Source: Climacium dendroides
Lineage: Eukaryota; Streptophyta; Bryopsida; Hypnales; Climaciaceae
DNA length: 64,000 bases
Reading direction: 5' to 3'
Assembly: GCA_950106755.1 (NCBI GenBank)
Contig: OX467082.1
Span: 34,534,001 to 34,598,000 of the forward strand
Position 1 is the stretch's first letter. Each line of letters begins with the position of its first letter. The translations under genes and the position numbers were made by a program. Under the pieces are notes generated by a model. That model had not been told where the DNA came from. It saw only the letters and a list, made by a program, of their open reading frames with translations, and made no database searches. This document shows positions 1 to 11,020 of the stretch, piece after piece.

Positions 1-800
1 ATCATAGCTTGCTTTTTCTGGTAATAATTACAGGATTATCAGTAAATATTGGATAACCTCCTGTGCTTCTCTCAGGTACATGTTCATTATACAGTTTGCG
101 ATGTGAAATTGAAATTCTGACTTCAATTGATTATTTGCGTGCACTCACCCTCTCTGTTTGCATTATCTTTAGGGAAAACAAATTCTACATGCATTGTGAC
201 GTATGTTTGACACGTGTTTTCGCCACTTGACAAGTGGAAGTTGTCCAATCAGATTTGTACAATACACAATTTGCACAGGATGAGAGTTTCTTGGATTATG
301 CACACCTTCCAAGTACGGAAGGTTGAGTGTCGAAGCAACCCTGGTTACCAGAGATGAGATGCCAAACATGCAAGTTGTACCACACATAAGTGAAGTAGAC
401 CATGTAGCCAAAAAGTGGCTTATGAATGGTCAATTTATTTTTTTAATGAAGTACAAAAGAAGTGTGGCTAACTCTTTTGCTGATTCTGGGAGTAGATAGC
501 CAAATCTACAAAGATGATTAGTTCGATTTGTCTTTAATTAATAATAAACTAAGTGTTGAATTTTTTTGCTTGCTCTGGGATTAAATAGTCAAATCTACAA
601 ATAAATGTAAAGATGATTTGCTAAAAATCTACAATAGAGAATAGAAAATCCATGGAGTTAAATATCAAACTAGCATTTGACCATCTACCATCAAGAAAAA
701 TTTTGAAGGCAAAATGAAGGAATTACTTCATTGAGAATATAGGGTGAAGAGTTTGTTTTTATAATGAAATTCATTGTCTGCCATCAATCCTGAAAGGGGT
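1..800. other. AT-rich intergenic sequence, no recognised gene
   Basis: No domain or splice-supported gene is recognised. A minus-strand open frame of 80 codons (169-411) is GC-richer than its surroundings. It matches no family I know and has no partner exons that I can see, so I do not call it. Confidence 0.5.
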
Positions 801-1240
801 ATCATAACATTCTTAAGCAACGCTAGGTTCCTCCCGAGGGATAATCCCCTCCGGGATGCCTGTGGTGATCTTCAATTATAATCTTAGCCTTTGTATTGGG
901 GGACTGAGAGCTAGAGGACAAGCTCACAACACTTGTCAAACTGGAGGGCTCCCCATTTCAAGGGAGCAAAAGGGTACCCCCACCACTGGTTAACCCTTTA
1001 GTGTCTAAGAAGCCCAAATTGGGTCTCATGTTTTTTTTAGCAACTTTAGAGATTTTATATGGGGATTTTTATTTATTTAAATAATTATTTAATTAAACCA
1101 ATGAATGCAATGTTCTTCACTCATGATAATTATATAATAAAATTTTCCATTTAGATTATGCTTTCTACAAAACATTCAATCAAAGTCCACTACTTGAAAT
1201 AGTGAATTCTTAGTACGTAAAGGGTTAAGAATGTTATGAT
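801..1240. mobile_element. Short inverted-repeat element with inner TTAA termini (MITE candidate)
   Basis: Two nested inverted repeats are visible. The outer arms are an exact 16-bp pair: ATCATAACATTCTTAA at 801-816 and its reverse complement at 1225-1240. The inner pair begins TTAACCCTTTAGTGTCTAAG at 990 and reads TTAACCCTTTACGTACTAAG on the minus strand, ending at 1228. No open frame is present. The inner unit (990-1228, about 239 bp) has the TTAA ends expected of a non-autonomous TTAA-targeting DNA transposon; the outer pair may belong to a host element. Superfamily assignment is inference. Confidence 0.5.
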
Positions 1241-1254
1241 GTGACTGCTCATTG

Positions 1255-1360
1255 TCAAAACATAAGAATTAAAAAAAATAAAAACATAAAAATTGTGTCC
1301 AAAAATAGAATTTCAGATCTCATTTTGACATAGTAAAAGAACTTTCAATAATAAAATTTA
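1255..1360 (+). repeat. Fragment of foldback repeat family
   Basis: The stretch carries AATTTCAGATCTCATTT followed by GACATAGTA. The same signature, with small changes (AATTTCAGACCTCGTTTAGG then CATAGTA), occurs in the arms of the foldback elements at 12.3-12.8 kb and 42.4-42.9 kb. This is a one-arm, truncated copy. Confidence 0.5.
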
Positions 1361-2036
1361 ATAAAATTTAAAAAAGAAAAAAGAAAAACACTAAGAAAAG
1401 CTGGGAAATCAAACTAACTCCAGTAGATTTCCTGAAAAGTTCGCTGTCTGTTACTTTTATGTCCATTTTTGCCTGGCTCTAGCTCAACCTCAATGCCTAC
1501 ATCAGAATCCGTAGACCATTTACCTCTGAAAGTATTCGAGATTGGGACTAATTTTTTTTTAATCAAGTCAACACGCTGTTAGGCACAGCACTCATCAAAC
1601 TTTTGGTTAACTTAATGGGCGAGCAAATCGTATGAGACCACAAAGCAAGAGACAGCAAACTTGAACTAAGTACTTCAAGCCGTCACGTGTAGTGAAGACT
1701 CAAAACACTTTTATTAATATCAGAACTTTCAGATACCTACTGAAATTGTCACAAAACTCCGAGCTGATGTATAATCCAGAACCTGAAAAATAGTGAATTT
1801 GGTCATGTTTGAGAACCCCTTTGACTGAAACGAGTTCAGGCGAACAGGACGCCGGAATCGTTCATTGTCAATGCGCGCCGGGGTATGTATAATACAACTA
1901 GTGAAGACCATCATGATATTTTGATACTAAAATTACAAACAAACGAAAGACAGACCGTATCCCTCTGTTCAGACACCGATTATCATTACACAACATCTTC
2001 AGAGAGCATTCTTACGCAGCTCGAGCACGCTAACAC
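1361..2036. other. Intergenic sequence and 3' flank of NDC80
   Basis: No gene is seen. The 200-300 bp next to 2036 are probably the 3' untranslated region and polyadenylation zone of the minus-strand NDC80 gene, judged only by position. An overlapping short open frame on the plus strand reads through the antisense of NDC80 and is a shadow. Confidence 0.4.
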
Positions 2037-3794
2037 CTACAGAGCCAGCAGTGACGGGAGAAGTTCCGATAAGTCCTGCTGCACTCTGTCCACCTCTGCG
2101 TTGGTCTTGATCTTGAGGTTGTTCAAAAGCTCACGCATCTGCTCTTTGGCACTTAAGATGAGATCCACTATCTCCACCCACTCCCTCTTCGCTGCTCCTA
2201 TCTCCTCAGCAGATCTGGAGGCTGCGGCCTCGTACTTTTGTTCCCAAAGCTTCAACATTCCCTCGGCATCTGCGTCCGTCTTCTTAGCAGCAAGCTCTTT
2301 AGCGACCACTTTCGCCTCGAGCTCCTCCCTCTCGTTCACCACTGCAGCACAAGCCGCTTCCCACTTTTCCTTGCTTGCTTTGTAGAGAGCCTCGACTTTT
2401 TTTATGGTGGCGACACTCCGAGACATAAGATCCAGCTTCTCCTGACGAACAGCTTCACGTGCATATGCTTCCTGTTTACAAGCAATCAATAATTCTTCTC
2501 TCTCCAGATTCGTGTACCGTTTGCAGCTCTCCATGACCTCCAAGATGGCCTGCTTCAAACCACCAGGTGCAGAGGTTTGGAGAATTTCCTGTGGCAGAGT
2601 TCGTTCCGGATGGAGTGTGACTTGCAACTGAGCTCCTGACAGTGGCTGCCCGTCGGCCAAATTCGGTCTCAACCTTTGACAGTGCTCATTATACTCAGCA
2701 CACAGAACCTCCAGATCTTTCGCCTTGTCGGTGGACGCAAGCTCAAATTCCCATGCTGCCTTGCGCAGCTGCTGTTCCTTCGCCACGACAGGTTGGATGT
2801 TGACTTGAAGAAGATCCTCCTCTTTCTGCATGCGCTCCACTTCGGTGAGGTTGATTTCCTGAGCGGCAACGCGTGACCGAAACTCATCAATTTCAGCATG
2901 GATGGCCTTCTTCTCAGCCTTCAACGCAAGCAGATCGTCTTTGCGCTCATTCAGTTTCTTCTCTGCACCTTGCTTGTGCCACTGCAAACTCGTATTAATC
3001 TTATTAAACTTCTGCTTATCACTCAAGAAGTCAGCCTTCTTCGCCTCTAAGCTTGCTTGCGGGGATACTTCAGTGGACAGCTTCTGCAACTGCTCCTCCA
3101 CTTCCGACACTTTCAGCTTCGCTATCTTCTCCAAATGCTCAGCAATTTCCTCCTCAAACTGCTGACGAACCGTAGCATCCAGCCGTTCACACTCATCATC
3201 ATCCCCCGCCAAGAAGCACTGGTACGACTGACTAAGAATTTCCTGCTCCCCTGTTTCGTCAAAAGTTTGCGTGCCTTCACTCGCCTCTTGATGTAATAGA
3301 AGCTGCACAAGCCACACGAGAGCGGCAAGCAATCCCGGCCAGGTATGCGGACTCCCAGCCGCGTACAAAGCGCTCTTACTAATCTGAAACGGATACCCTA
3401 GCCTCTTAAAACCGACGGGAACATCCTCCTCCACTTTCCCTGAGAGTTTCGTATTCGGATCCACCTTTTGAAACAGAAACTGCACGATGTTGAGAATGTC
3501 TTTGGTAGCCGGTGACGCCAAAAGCTTCGTCGAAATTGCAACATTGTAACCGTGCGTTAACAAGTAGCCGGTTAAAGTCCGAATACACTCTTGCTGAAAC
3601 CCCCGATCATTAAGAGGGCGAGGATCAGTCCTTGGCTGCGAGCTTTTACCGCCGTGGACGCTCGCTCGCCTCTGCAATAGCCCCGCCTTGCTCCCATTCG
3701 GCGCGAAGTACGACGACGTCGGCCCTACACTTGACAACCTCCCAGTCTTGCCTAACACTCTCGCCGGCACCACTGCCGACACCCTCCGACTCAT
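2037..3794 (-). CDS. NDC80: Kinetochore protein NDC80 (HEC1 homologue), intronless
   Basis: This is the microtubule-binding subunit of the four-protein NDC80 complex at the outer kinetochore. It links spindle microtubules to centromeres and is needed for chromosome segregation. The product is about 585 residues from the ATG at 3794. A GTG 11 codons upstream is in frame but is not a plausible start. A basic, Ser/Arg-rich N-terminal tail (about 1-58) precedes a calponin-homology fold (about 60-170), where KDILNIVQFLF, GYPFQISKSALYAAGSPHTW and LVWLVQLL match the family pattern. The rest (about 215-575) is Glu/Lys/Gln-rich coiled coil, interrupted by a Pro/Gly-rich break near 375-410 that corresponds to the family's loop. 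Length is close to the plant homologue. No introns or frame breaks are seen. The minus orientation is shared with the ankyrin/BTB gene 1.4 kb away. Confidence 0.9.
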   Translation of the reverse strand: MSRRVSAVVPARVLGKTGRLSSVGPTSSYFAPNGSKAGLLQRRASVHGGKSSQPRTDPRPLNDRGFQQECIRTLTGYLLTHGYNVAISTKLLASPATKDILNIVQFLFQKVDPNTKLSGKVEEDVPVGFKRLGYPFQISKSALYAAGSPHTWPGLLAALVWLVQLLLHQEASEGTQTFDETGEQEILSQSYQCFLAGDDDECERLDATVRQQFEEEIAEHLEKIAKLKVSEVEEQLQKLSTEVSPQASLEAKKADFLSDKQKFNKINTSLQWHKQGAEKKLNERKDDLLALKAEKKAIHAEIDEFRSRVAAQEINLTEVERMQKEEDLLQVNIQPVVAKEQQLRKAAWEFELASTDKAKDLEVLCAEYNEHCQRLRPNLADGQPLSGAQLQVTLHPERTLPQEILQTSAPGGLKQAILEVMESCKRYTNLEREELLIACKQEAYAREAVRQEKLDLMSRSVATIKKVEALYKASKEKWEAACAAVVNEREELEAKVVAKELAAKKTDADAEGMLKLWEQKYEAAASRSAEEIGAAKREWVEIVDLILSAKEQMRELLNNLKIKTNAEVDRVQQDLSELLPSLLAL

Positions 3795-4380
3795 CGCTCC
3801 CTCCTCCGCACCCTCACTCACCCTCACTCATCCAATCACTCAAACCTTCAGCTCCTAAAATACCATTCCAACACACACCATAAAACTCACCGCACCATAG
3901 AATCGTGGCATCGTCGTATTACCGAATGGCCGCACGGGAACTCCGCAAAAATTCTCGCACTCGTCGCTTCGCCCTCGCCATAGCCGTGGAGACCAAAGCT
4001 CAAACAGAGATTCGAATAATTGCGCGCTTCCTCAGAGTCAAATGGACTTATCGTTCGGCACGATGCTATTCCGCGACATGACGATCCAGAGGGATCACTG
4101 AACAAGCTTCGCGCAATTCTTCGGCGGAGCAAAGCCCGAACAAGGCGCTGCAGAATTTGAAATGAGTGAGTTCGTCTAGCAAACATTCAAACGGTCGGAA
4201 GCGGGAGACCGTGGGATTCCCGGGTATCAATAGCATTGGCGGGTGTCTGCAGGACATGCGGGTATCGAGGATACTAACGGTTAGTGGTTTACCCATTCGT
4301 TTTCCCTCTTTAATATCACCTCTCCAGCGTTGTGGCAAAACTTTTCACATCAAAACTGGTGGATCACTTGTTTAGAGGGT
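3795..4380 (-). promoter_or_regulatory. 5' flank of NDC80 with possible five-codon upstream ORF
   Basis: The block just upstream of NDC80 is clearly GC-richer than the spacer beyond it, as expected for a 5' leader and promoter. On the minus strand a minimal ORF (ATG at 3831, stop TGA at 3814-3816, five codons) lies 19 nt before the NDC80 start, within a short direct repeat CCCTCACTCA CCCTCACTCA (plus strand). If transcribed it could lower translation of the main ORF. Several overlapping open frames at 3887-4375 on both strands are not conserved-looking and are treated as chance. No TATA box is assigned. Confidence 0.35.
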
Positions 4381-5187
4381 GGATCACTTCATGAGTAAAG
4401 TGCACCTCTAAATATTGCAATACATAGTGAATATTGCAATGTTCACTTCCAACTAATTCTAAACCTCCTAGTGAGTAAAATCATTAGCATTATTGATCAT
4501 GTTCATGTGCTATTTAATAAAAAGGGGTTTGGTGGAATTCCCAATGCTTATTGCAATGACAAAAAGAATATTAGATAAGTACACCTAATTACAACCCCAC
4601 CTAAGTGTGTCACTATGTACATCCCTTTTTAATTTTAGAACCTAAATCTAGGATAGTCATTCTTATCTAAAGAGATTGGTCCACATAACCAAACGAAGAA
4701 TAACAACTCTAAATTTAGGTTTTGGAATGAAGATGGGGTATGCATTGTGATGCAATATGGTAAGGGTCACTATTAGGTTACTTACCTTAAAGTTTGCCCC
4801 AAGCAAAAGTGCCCAATTTAATTTTTCATCAACATTTGCATTAATCCGGGGTTGTGAGGTACGGGTGACAAAGCTCTAATGTCATATCCTCTGTTGTCGC
4901 ATCAAGGGCCTGGGACCCAATTTACATAAGTAAGCTCATAACAAATTTCCACAAACCATATCCAATCGATAGAACTTGTAAAAGAGGTGTTTATTTATTA
5001 CTCACAGATGTTCTGCAAAAGGAAGCTGTACACACGAGGAGCTAAGGTTTTGTAACACAAGTATCGATGAACAAGAATTAGCCCAAGTCTGACTTTAGGT
5101 ATCCATCCCCAGTGTAATAATTCTCCCATGATTTCACGATTAGTGTTTACACACATGGCGATAGCAAATACTTCCAGGCGGAACAAT
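4381..5187. other. Spacer between NDC80 and the ankyrin/BTB gene
   Basis: No gene, repeat or RNA is recognised. A 76-codon minus-strand frame overlapping the end of the ankyrin/BTB gene is a shadow. The 200-300 bp below 5188 probably contain the 3' untranslated region of that gene. Confidence 0.4.
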
Positions 5188-8023
5188 CTACTCCAGCGAA
5201 CTCGAGAAGAGCTGGTTCGGAGCACTCCTAAGATCTGAAAATTTCTTCCTGAAATCAGCATGGTGGGCATGTCGAGTGTCCATCTCTTCTTTGATCGATT
5301 CAGCACATTTGAGAGCTAGCACATCCGAGTTGCACTCTGTGGCTGTATTCAAAAGCTTGATCCAATTTTCTAGCACAAAAGAAACATCGGCAGTCAGTTC
5401 CTTCAAACTCGAGGGAAACAATTCTCAAAAGCTATTGCAGTAGGAACATGCTTAACAAATAAGTATATTGAACGGAAAGGAAAGTAAGCAGCACATATTT
5501 GGATCAAGGTAGGAACCTTGTGTCGCATGGATTGAGTCCTCGCAAAGCCACTTCAAGCTCTTGATTCCATACTGTCAAGTGAAACGCAACATTAGAATAT
5601 GATTCTAAGTTTCTCAAGTTGGTAAAGACAAAGTATTGCTACACGAACAATCAGCTACAAGACAAATAATGGAGATCACACTACAACTGGGCTAAAAAAG
5701 ATGGAAGCACTTTCCAAAGAAAATGAAATCTAACTTCAGATTAAAGAGAAAAGATGCTCAAGATGCTAACCTTGTGAGCTGCAGAAAGTAGATCAAGACC
5801 CCTCTGTTCAAGAAACGATGCGTCAACCGTGCCAGTGTAAAGAAACTTCATCATGACATTGGTTATATTGTAGGACGCTTCCTTGATGTCCAATCTATTC
5901 GAATATTTCACATCCGGGCTCTCAAGATTGAGCTTCAGAATCTGCCGAACAAGACGAAGGGCAAGTGTGTGAACTGTCAATTACAATCAAGCGTTCTATA
6001 CCTAATCTAACGAGAAACTACAGCGTAACACATTGATCCAAGTAGTTCTTAGAACCATCATACAAAAGGGAAGATCAATACATGTGATGAGCCCGTAAGG
6101 AGGAGCGTAAGAACAGTGATGCTTTTGTTTTCCGCCCAAACTTCAACCGTCTCGTGTTTTCCACTCTCAAAGACTGCTGCCCAATTCTTCTGGATGGCAG
6201 CAACGGGATGCCTTTCAGGCTTCAATTCAGAGCTCACACCTTCCTTTCTGAGCGCCTCAACGACTGCTTCTGCTAGCAGGTGCAGCATGTTGTCCCAATG
6301 ACGGTACTCCCAGCCTACCGCACAGACCCAGACTCAAAATAAGAAAAGGCCAATTCAAAAACCAGGCGAAGAAAGAAGGTAAAGCGAACTGCCGACATTG
6401 CAACCACAAAACAATCACAAGTAAATCATGACAAAGTCATCCGATCAAATATAAGGTAAAGGACACTAAAACCGTTAGCGACCTGGTACTGTCTCCTATT
6501 CAAACCCCTATTACCAACTGCAAGTCATCCATTCATACGCTTGGTTTGCCTTCAATTAGCAAGTGGTGTAAGCTTGACTTGGCTAAATGTCTATTGCCAC
6601 TCGTCTTTGAATGGAAATGAAGTTGTCTACTATCACTTGTCACTTACATTGGTGTAAAGCCTCCACATGATTGCGCAAAAAAATTCATACATCGTGATCA
6701 AAGTTTGATCTCAAGAGAGTTTGACTCTCGTAGTACCCAAAGTGATCTCTCCACTCAGCTCTATTAAATGATTTTCCAATGAAAGCACACTCCTGCATAT
6801 ATTGATTAATACGCTTAATATGACGAAAATAGTACCCTCTACCTTACCTCTTTGGTAGAGCGTGGATTTCAGCTCCAGGGCCACCTGGAGAGGAGTCTTC
6901 TGGTCAAGGATGACCTTCTTGGTTTCCACAGGAATACTTTCTCGGTCCCCAGTTTGAGCATGGCGAATGATGGATATCTTGTGTGCAGATGGCAACACGG
7001 CAGCCTTCAGTGAAATGTTGGCGCCGTTAGCCAGCAGAAAATTGGTTGCTTCAAGGTTTCGTGTCTCCTCATACTTGTACACCGCTAAATGCAGTGCCGT
7101 CACGCCCTACAAAGCCAGCAGAACTGGGTGAGATCCTGCATGCAATTGCACATCTAACTTCTAGGTTCAAAAATTCACGAGAACAAGCATTACATTCTAG
7201 AGGATCCTTGGTGAGATCCCCTCTGAATTGGCATGAAAAGAAATCCCTGAGACTTTGTTACAAACTTGAGATCAATTTGAACAAATGAGAGTTTCTCAAG
7301 ACCAAGAGCCATTTTCCTCACACTCAAGAGTGTCACATCTTCAATTTTGCTGGACTTGCTGTATACAACTCTTAGTTCGCACTGTTCTCAAAAGGAGCCA
7401 CGCCACTAAAACTTAAGACGCTACGACTCGCAACTGTCTTAAGCTTGATTATCCGAACCCAGGCGTAGAAATTGAAGCAGGACGCCAACTTTCATAGACA
7501 GACGGAACAGGGACAACGACAAGAACTAGAAAGAAGTTATGAGAAGCTTGACAGTAGATCGTGAACTCAATTCCTATCCATTTCAAAACATGACCAACAC
7601 CACCGAGTACGCACCAACCAAAACACCCATCCCTTCTAAAAGAATTACCCTCTAACTCGAGTAGAAATCTCCATTCCGGATCCGATCTACCATAAAGAGA
7701 ACAAGCAGAAAAATTAGGGTTAAGTGCTAGACATCACATAACAATTCCAACACCACTTCCAGTACCAAGATGAAACTCAACCCTAAGGCAAATCGGATCC
7801 CGTAGAACCGGGAAGGAGCACGCACCTCATCGTTGTAGGCGTTAATATCCACCCGCTTATGCTTAAGCAACCCGGAGAGCGCCGACAAGTTCCCATTCTC
7901 CACACAGCGGAAGAATGTGGCTTGGTCCAGTTTCAAGTTCTGCCCCGCGTCTTCGGCCAGTCCCACGGCTTCCACCCCTGCCGTCACCGCCCCCACAGCC
8001 TCATGGCTCTTCTCCGACGCCAT
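5188..8023 (-). CDS. Ankyrin-repeat and BTB/POZ domain protein, six exons
   Basis: Exons by splice sites and frame: 7826-8023, 6848-7106, 6082-6314, 5771-5941, 5517-5571, 5188-5423. They total 1,152 nt, giving 383 residues with all phases agreeing. Residues 1-66 are an acidic lead into DQATFFRCVENGNLSALSGL. Residues 67-152 hold ankyrin-type helices (VTALHLAVYKYEE, LLANGANISLK, TPLQVALEL). The C-terminal half has a BTB core, with NVMMKFLYTGTVDASFLEQR and GLDLLSAAHKYGIKSLKWL. Such proteins usually act as adaptors for CUL3 ubiquitin ligases or as scaffolds; here that is inferred. Exon 4 could instead start at 5973, which would keep a stretch resembling the BTB entry helix but shifts frame, so 5941, with its pyrimidine-rich tract, is preferred. 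The N-terminal part of the BTB fold therefore looks short. Confidence 0.75.
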
Positions 8024-8560
8024 CCTTACAACAAGTAACTTAACGAACTAACCCCAACTCCAGCAGCCAGACAACACGAAAATTCAGCGCTCTCACGAAG
8101 ATGCTTGCACCAAATTGTTGCACGTTTCGTTTCCCAGCACCTAGAGTAGATCGACTTGACACCCCAACAAAACTAATTTACAGAGCCTCTTACAAACAAC
8201 ACATCCGGACAAGTAAGCTTGAGAATCTTGCGATCTGAACGGACTTGGCGATGAAGGCTATCTCAGACGAAGTAATTTCAAAGCGCGGTCCGTCTGTCTG
8301 CCTTGAAAGGCACTCTCCTGTAAGCTCACTGTACAGGACAGGGAATTGAGGCTAAGAACTTGCTGGGAAAAACGTCCAAAATATCGTGGGTTTTATGCGA
8401 CGAGACCATGCCGGCGGAGCAGCCAGAGCTTTGCTCGCTTGCTGGCAATCGTACCTTTTCTCGTGTTTCATCTCTTGCTGGGGTGGCTCCAAAAATTTGG
8501 TTGTGACTAATAAGTGCTATTTCTCATTTCAATGACCAAGTGGAAAAGTAGTGCTTGAAT
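8024..8560 (-). promoter_or_regulatory. Presumed 5' leader and promoter of the ankyrin/BTB gene
   Basis: About 450 bp above the start codon are GC-richer than the following repeat-rich spacer, as seen above NDC80. No specific promoter element is assigned. The composition falls abruptly to very AT-rich at about 8.5 kb. Confidence 0.3.
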
Positions 8561-8940
8561 GATTGGAAATTTGGAATTAGAAAACTTTTACTAGACATTG
8601 GCTATGGAACAAATGCACTTTTTTGCTTTCCACATACATATAAATCTAAAGAATCAATTTCAAATTTTTACTTATTTAAAAAGTGATTTTTAAAGAAGTT
8701 TTTTTGCTACCCAAACTGCCCACCGAACACTAAAAACTACATATCATGCAATAACCTTTTAACCATGTAGTCAAAAGTTATAAAATTATTGGCCCTTAAA
8801 GCTACTCCCCTAAGAAAATGTTATGTGAAAATTTCAAAGAAATTAAAAAAAAATTCCATTCATTAAGAGCTGCTCAAAACCACTATGTTGCCAAAAAAAC
8901 ACTTTGGTCCTTTTAGGGGTTAACAATTACATAGCCTCAT
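8561..8940 (+). repeat. Dispersed repeat family R1, copy 1
   Basis: The copy carries the family signatures in order: AAAGTGATTTTTAAA, an element with CCCAAACTGCCCA, CCATGTAGTCAAAAGTTAT, GTGAAAATTTCAAA, and a right end CTATGTTGCC with CCTTTTAGGGGTTAA. The same order recurs at 10.64-11.02 kb and 55.09-55.45 kb, and partly or inverted at 53.06-53.26 and 53.69-53.83 kb. No coding potential is seen. The GGGGTTAA end links it to the TTAA-terminated elements described separately. Confidence 0.6.
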
Positions 8941-10640
8941 TCACCTACAGCAACTTCACAAGCTATAAAGGTTTACAAATATTTCTACTAATATTTTCAA
9001 TAAAACACATGGAAGACAATGAATCAAACTTACAACTATATGTAATTTGGAAGTAATCCACTTTTCAATTGTAAAAATAAAAATTTACATAGTATAAAAT
9101 GATGAGATATTACTAAAGGGAATCCTCAGTATTGTAGTCAATATATAACTTCTGCAAGATACATAATTCAACCAATGAAGTCCCCTGTCCATTGAAGTGA
9201 CAAAATGGACATTGAATGGAATTTTGTATGGTCTCAATATTCATTATAATTTTTAGGTACTTCACCCCTAAATGCCCGAGGCACCAAAATATGATGTTGA
9301 AGAAACTTTGAAGTTAAATAAAATCTTACTAAATTTTTATTTTTAGTAGTTTATATAATTTTGAAGAATTCTTTTAGAAGTCTAGTTTTAGCATCAACAA
9401 CCGGATTTTGTAAATGAATGACTACAATTTTTCTATTTGAGATTTTGTGCAAGGGTACCCATTGCAATCTTGACTTTCCGTAGTGTTCAAGGCTTTTGGA
9501 ATTGGGCCTCAAATACAATAGATCTTGGAGAAGAAATCACACTAAAAATTCAATTACAAAAAATTGTAAAGTAGATTTTGAGAAGCCATAAATTGATTGG
9601 GGTTATGCATGTTAGGCCCTTTATTCTCATATTTTTTTAATGATCAACCTTTTAGATTTGATATGTAAAAAGAGAGATCAAAGATTTTCATAGTTTTAAC
9701 ACCTTCATGATTGAACATGATAATCTTTCAATCCTTAAATGACTTTGTTGCATATTTGTTTCTATGTGATTTTAACATATTTAGTTTGATTTTGTATGGT
9801 TACAATTCTAAAAAAATTGATTAAGCATATCAAATTTTTTTCTAAGCAAGTATTAAGAAAATATATTAAATAAGAAAGGAATATCCAAATAAGATAGAAA
9901 ACAACTTCTAATTATTTTTCAAGTTTGTAAAGAACTTGGTCATTGAATGCTTCATGTTTTATCTATGGTTTTGAATAATCTCATGTATAGATGAGGAAAA
10001 ATAATTAACTGAATTACAGATTTTATATCTAAATTCTTATGAAGAAAATTTTTACTTTGCTTTAAAAGGTTAAGATTAATATAAGAGTAAAACTATAAAC
10101 ATTTAGATAAATGTATAACTTCATGATTTAACCTCCAACTAACCTTTTCACATCCTAATACTAAAGTTCAATGTCCCTTTCTTCATATGAATGCCTTTAA
10201 CTACATCTTTATCAAACCATATACATTAGAGTTAGATGAAACAACATACTAAAAAAAATTCTATTCCCTCCATCATGAAATGATTACCATAATTTTGTTG
10301 ATATTTATTTCAACCAATTTCATTGATTATAGTATGAATGTTATAATGAAGAGAGATTCCAAATTTTATATCACTAGAATCAATGAAATTTGGAAGTTTC
10401 AGAATCTAATTTTCAATTTATGAACATTTACTTTTTGAATTCAATTTATTTTTTATTTGTAGTAAGCCTTATAGAAAAAATAGCAACCAAGAATTGGTTG
10501 TTTGATTGCTTAGTCTTTCAATACCTTTCATTTGAATGAATTAAAAATTGATGAAAAACTTTATTATATCATAAATTTCTTTAAACCTAATTATTTTTAA
10601 TAGAAAAATGACTTTAAAGTTTATTTTAGAGTACAAAATC
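8941..10640. other. AT-rich spacer with decayed repeats, no gene
   Basis: No open frame of note occurs. Near 9,257 the sequence CACCCCTAAATGCCCGAGGC resembles the TTAACCCCTAAAG terminus of the TTAA-ended elements. Its possible partner is the CTTTAGGGGTTAA end at about 11,549, so a 2.3-kb decayed element is possible. Confidence 0.4.
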
Positions 10641-11020
10641 CATAACTACCCACAATCTATCCACAAACTAAAACTCCTATAACTTTCATCTCAATAATCA
10701 AAATGGAATGATTCAAAGTTTTTCACAAATATGTAAATCTAGAAAATCAATTCCAAATTTTTTATTTTAAAAAAAAGTGATTTTTAAATAATCGTTTTTA
10801 CTATTTGGGTTGCCTACACTTCATAGAAAGTTATATATCACACAATAACTTTTGAACCATGTAGTCAAAAGTTATGAAAATTGTTGGATCTGAAAGATAC
10901 TCCTTGGGCACATGATGTGTGAAAATTTCAAATAAAAATAAATAAATAAATCCATTTGTAGTGAGCTACCTAAAATCGCTATGTTGTCAAAAAACATGGT
11001 TTAGGATTTTAGAGTTTAAT
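10640..11020 (+). repeat. Dispersed repeat family R1, copy 2
   Basis: The copy shows the same ordered signatures as the copy at 8.56-8.94 kb. These are AAAAGTGATTTTTAAATAAT, CCATGTAGTCAAAAGTTATG, TGTGTGAAAATTTCAAAT, GTAGTGAGCTACC, and CTATGTTGTCAAAAAACA. The GGGGTTAA end has decayed to TAGAGTTTAA. It is non-coding. Confidence 0.6.

Noticed and set aside
1885..2385. 166-codon plus-strand frame antisense to NDC80
   Set aside because: It is fully antisense to a well-supported coiled-coil coding region and has Ser-rich composition expected from that complement.
5741..5980. Starting exon 4 of the ankyrin/BTB gene at 5,973
   Set aside because: It shifts the frame against exon 3; the acceptor at 5,941 has a long pyrimidine tract and keeps all phases.
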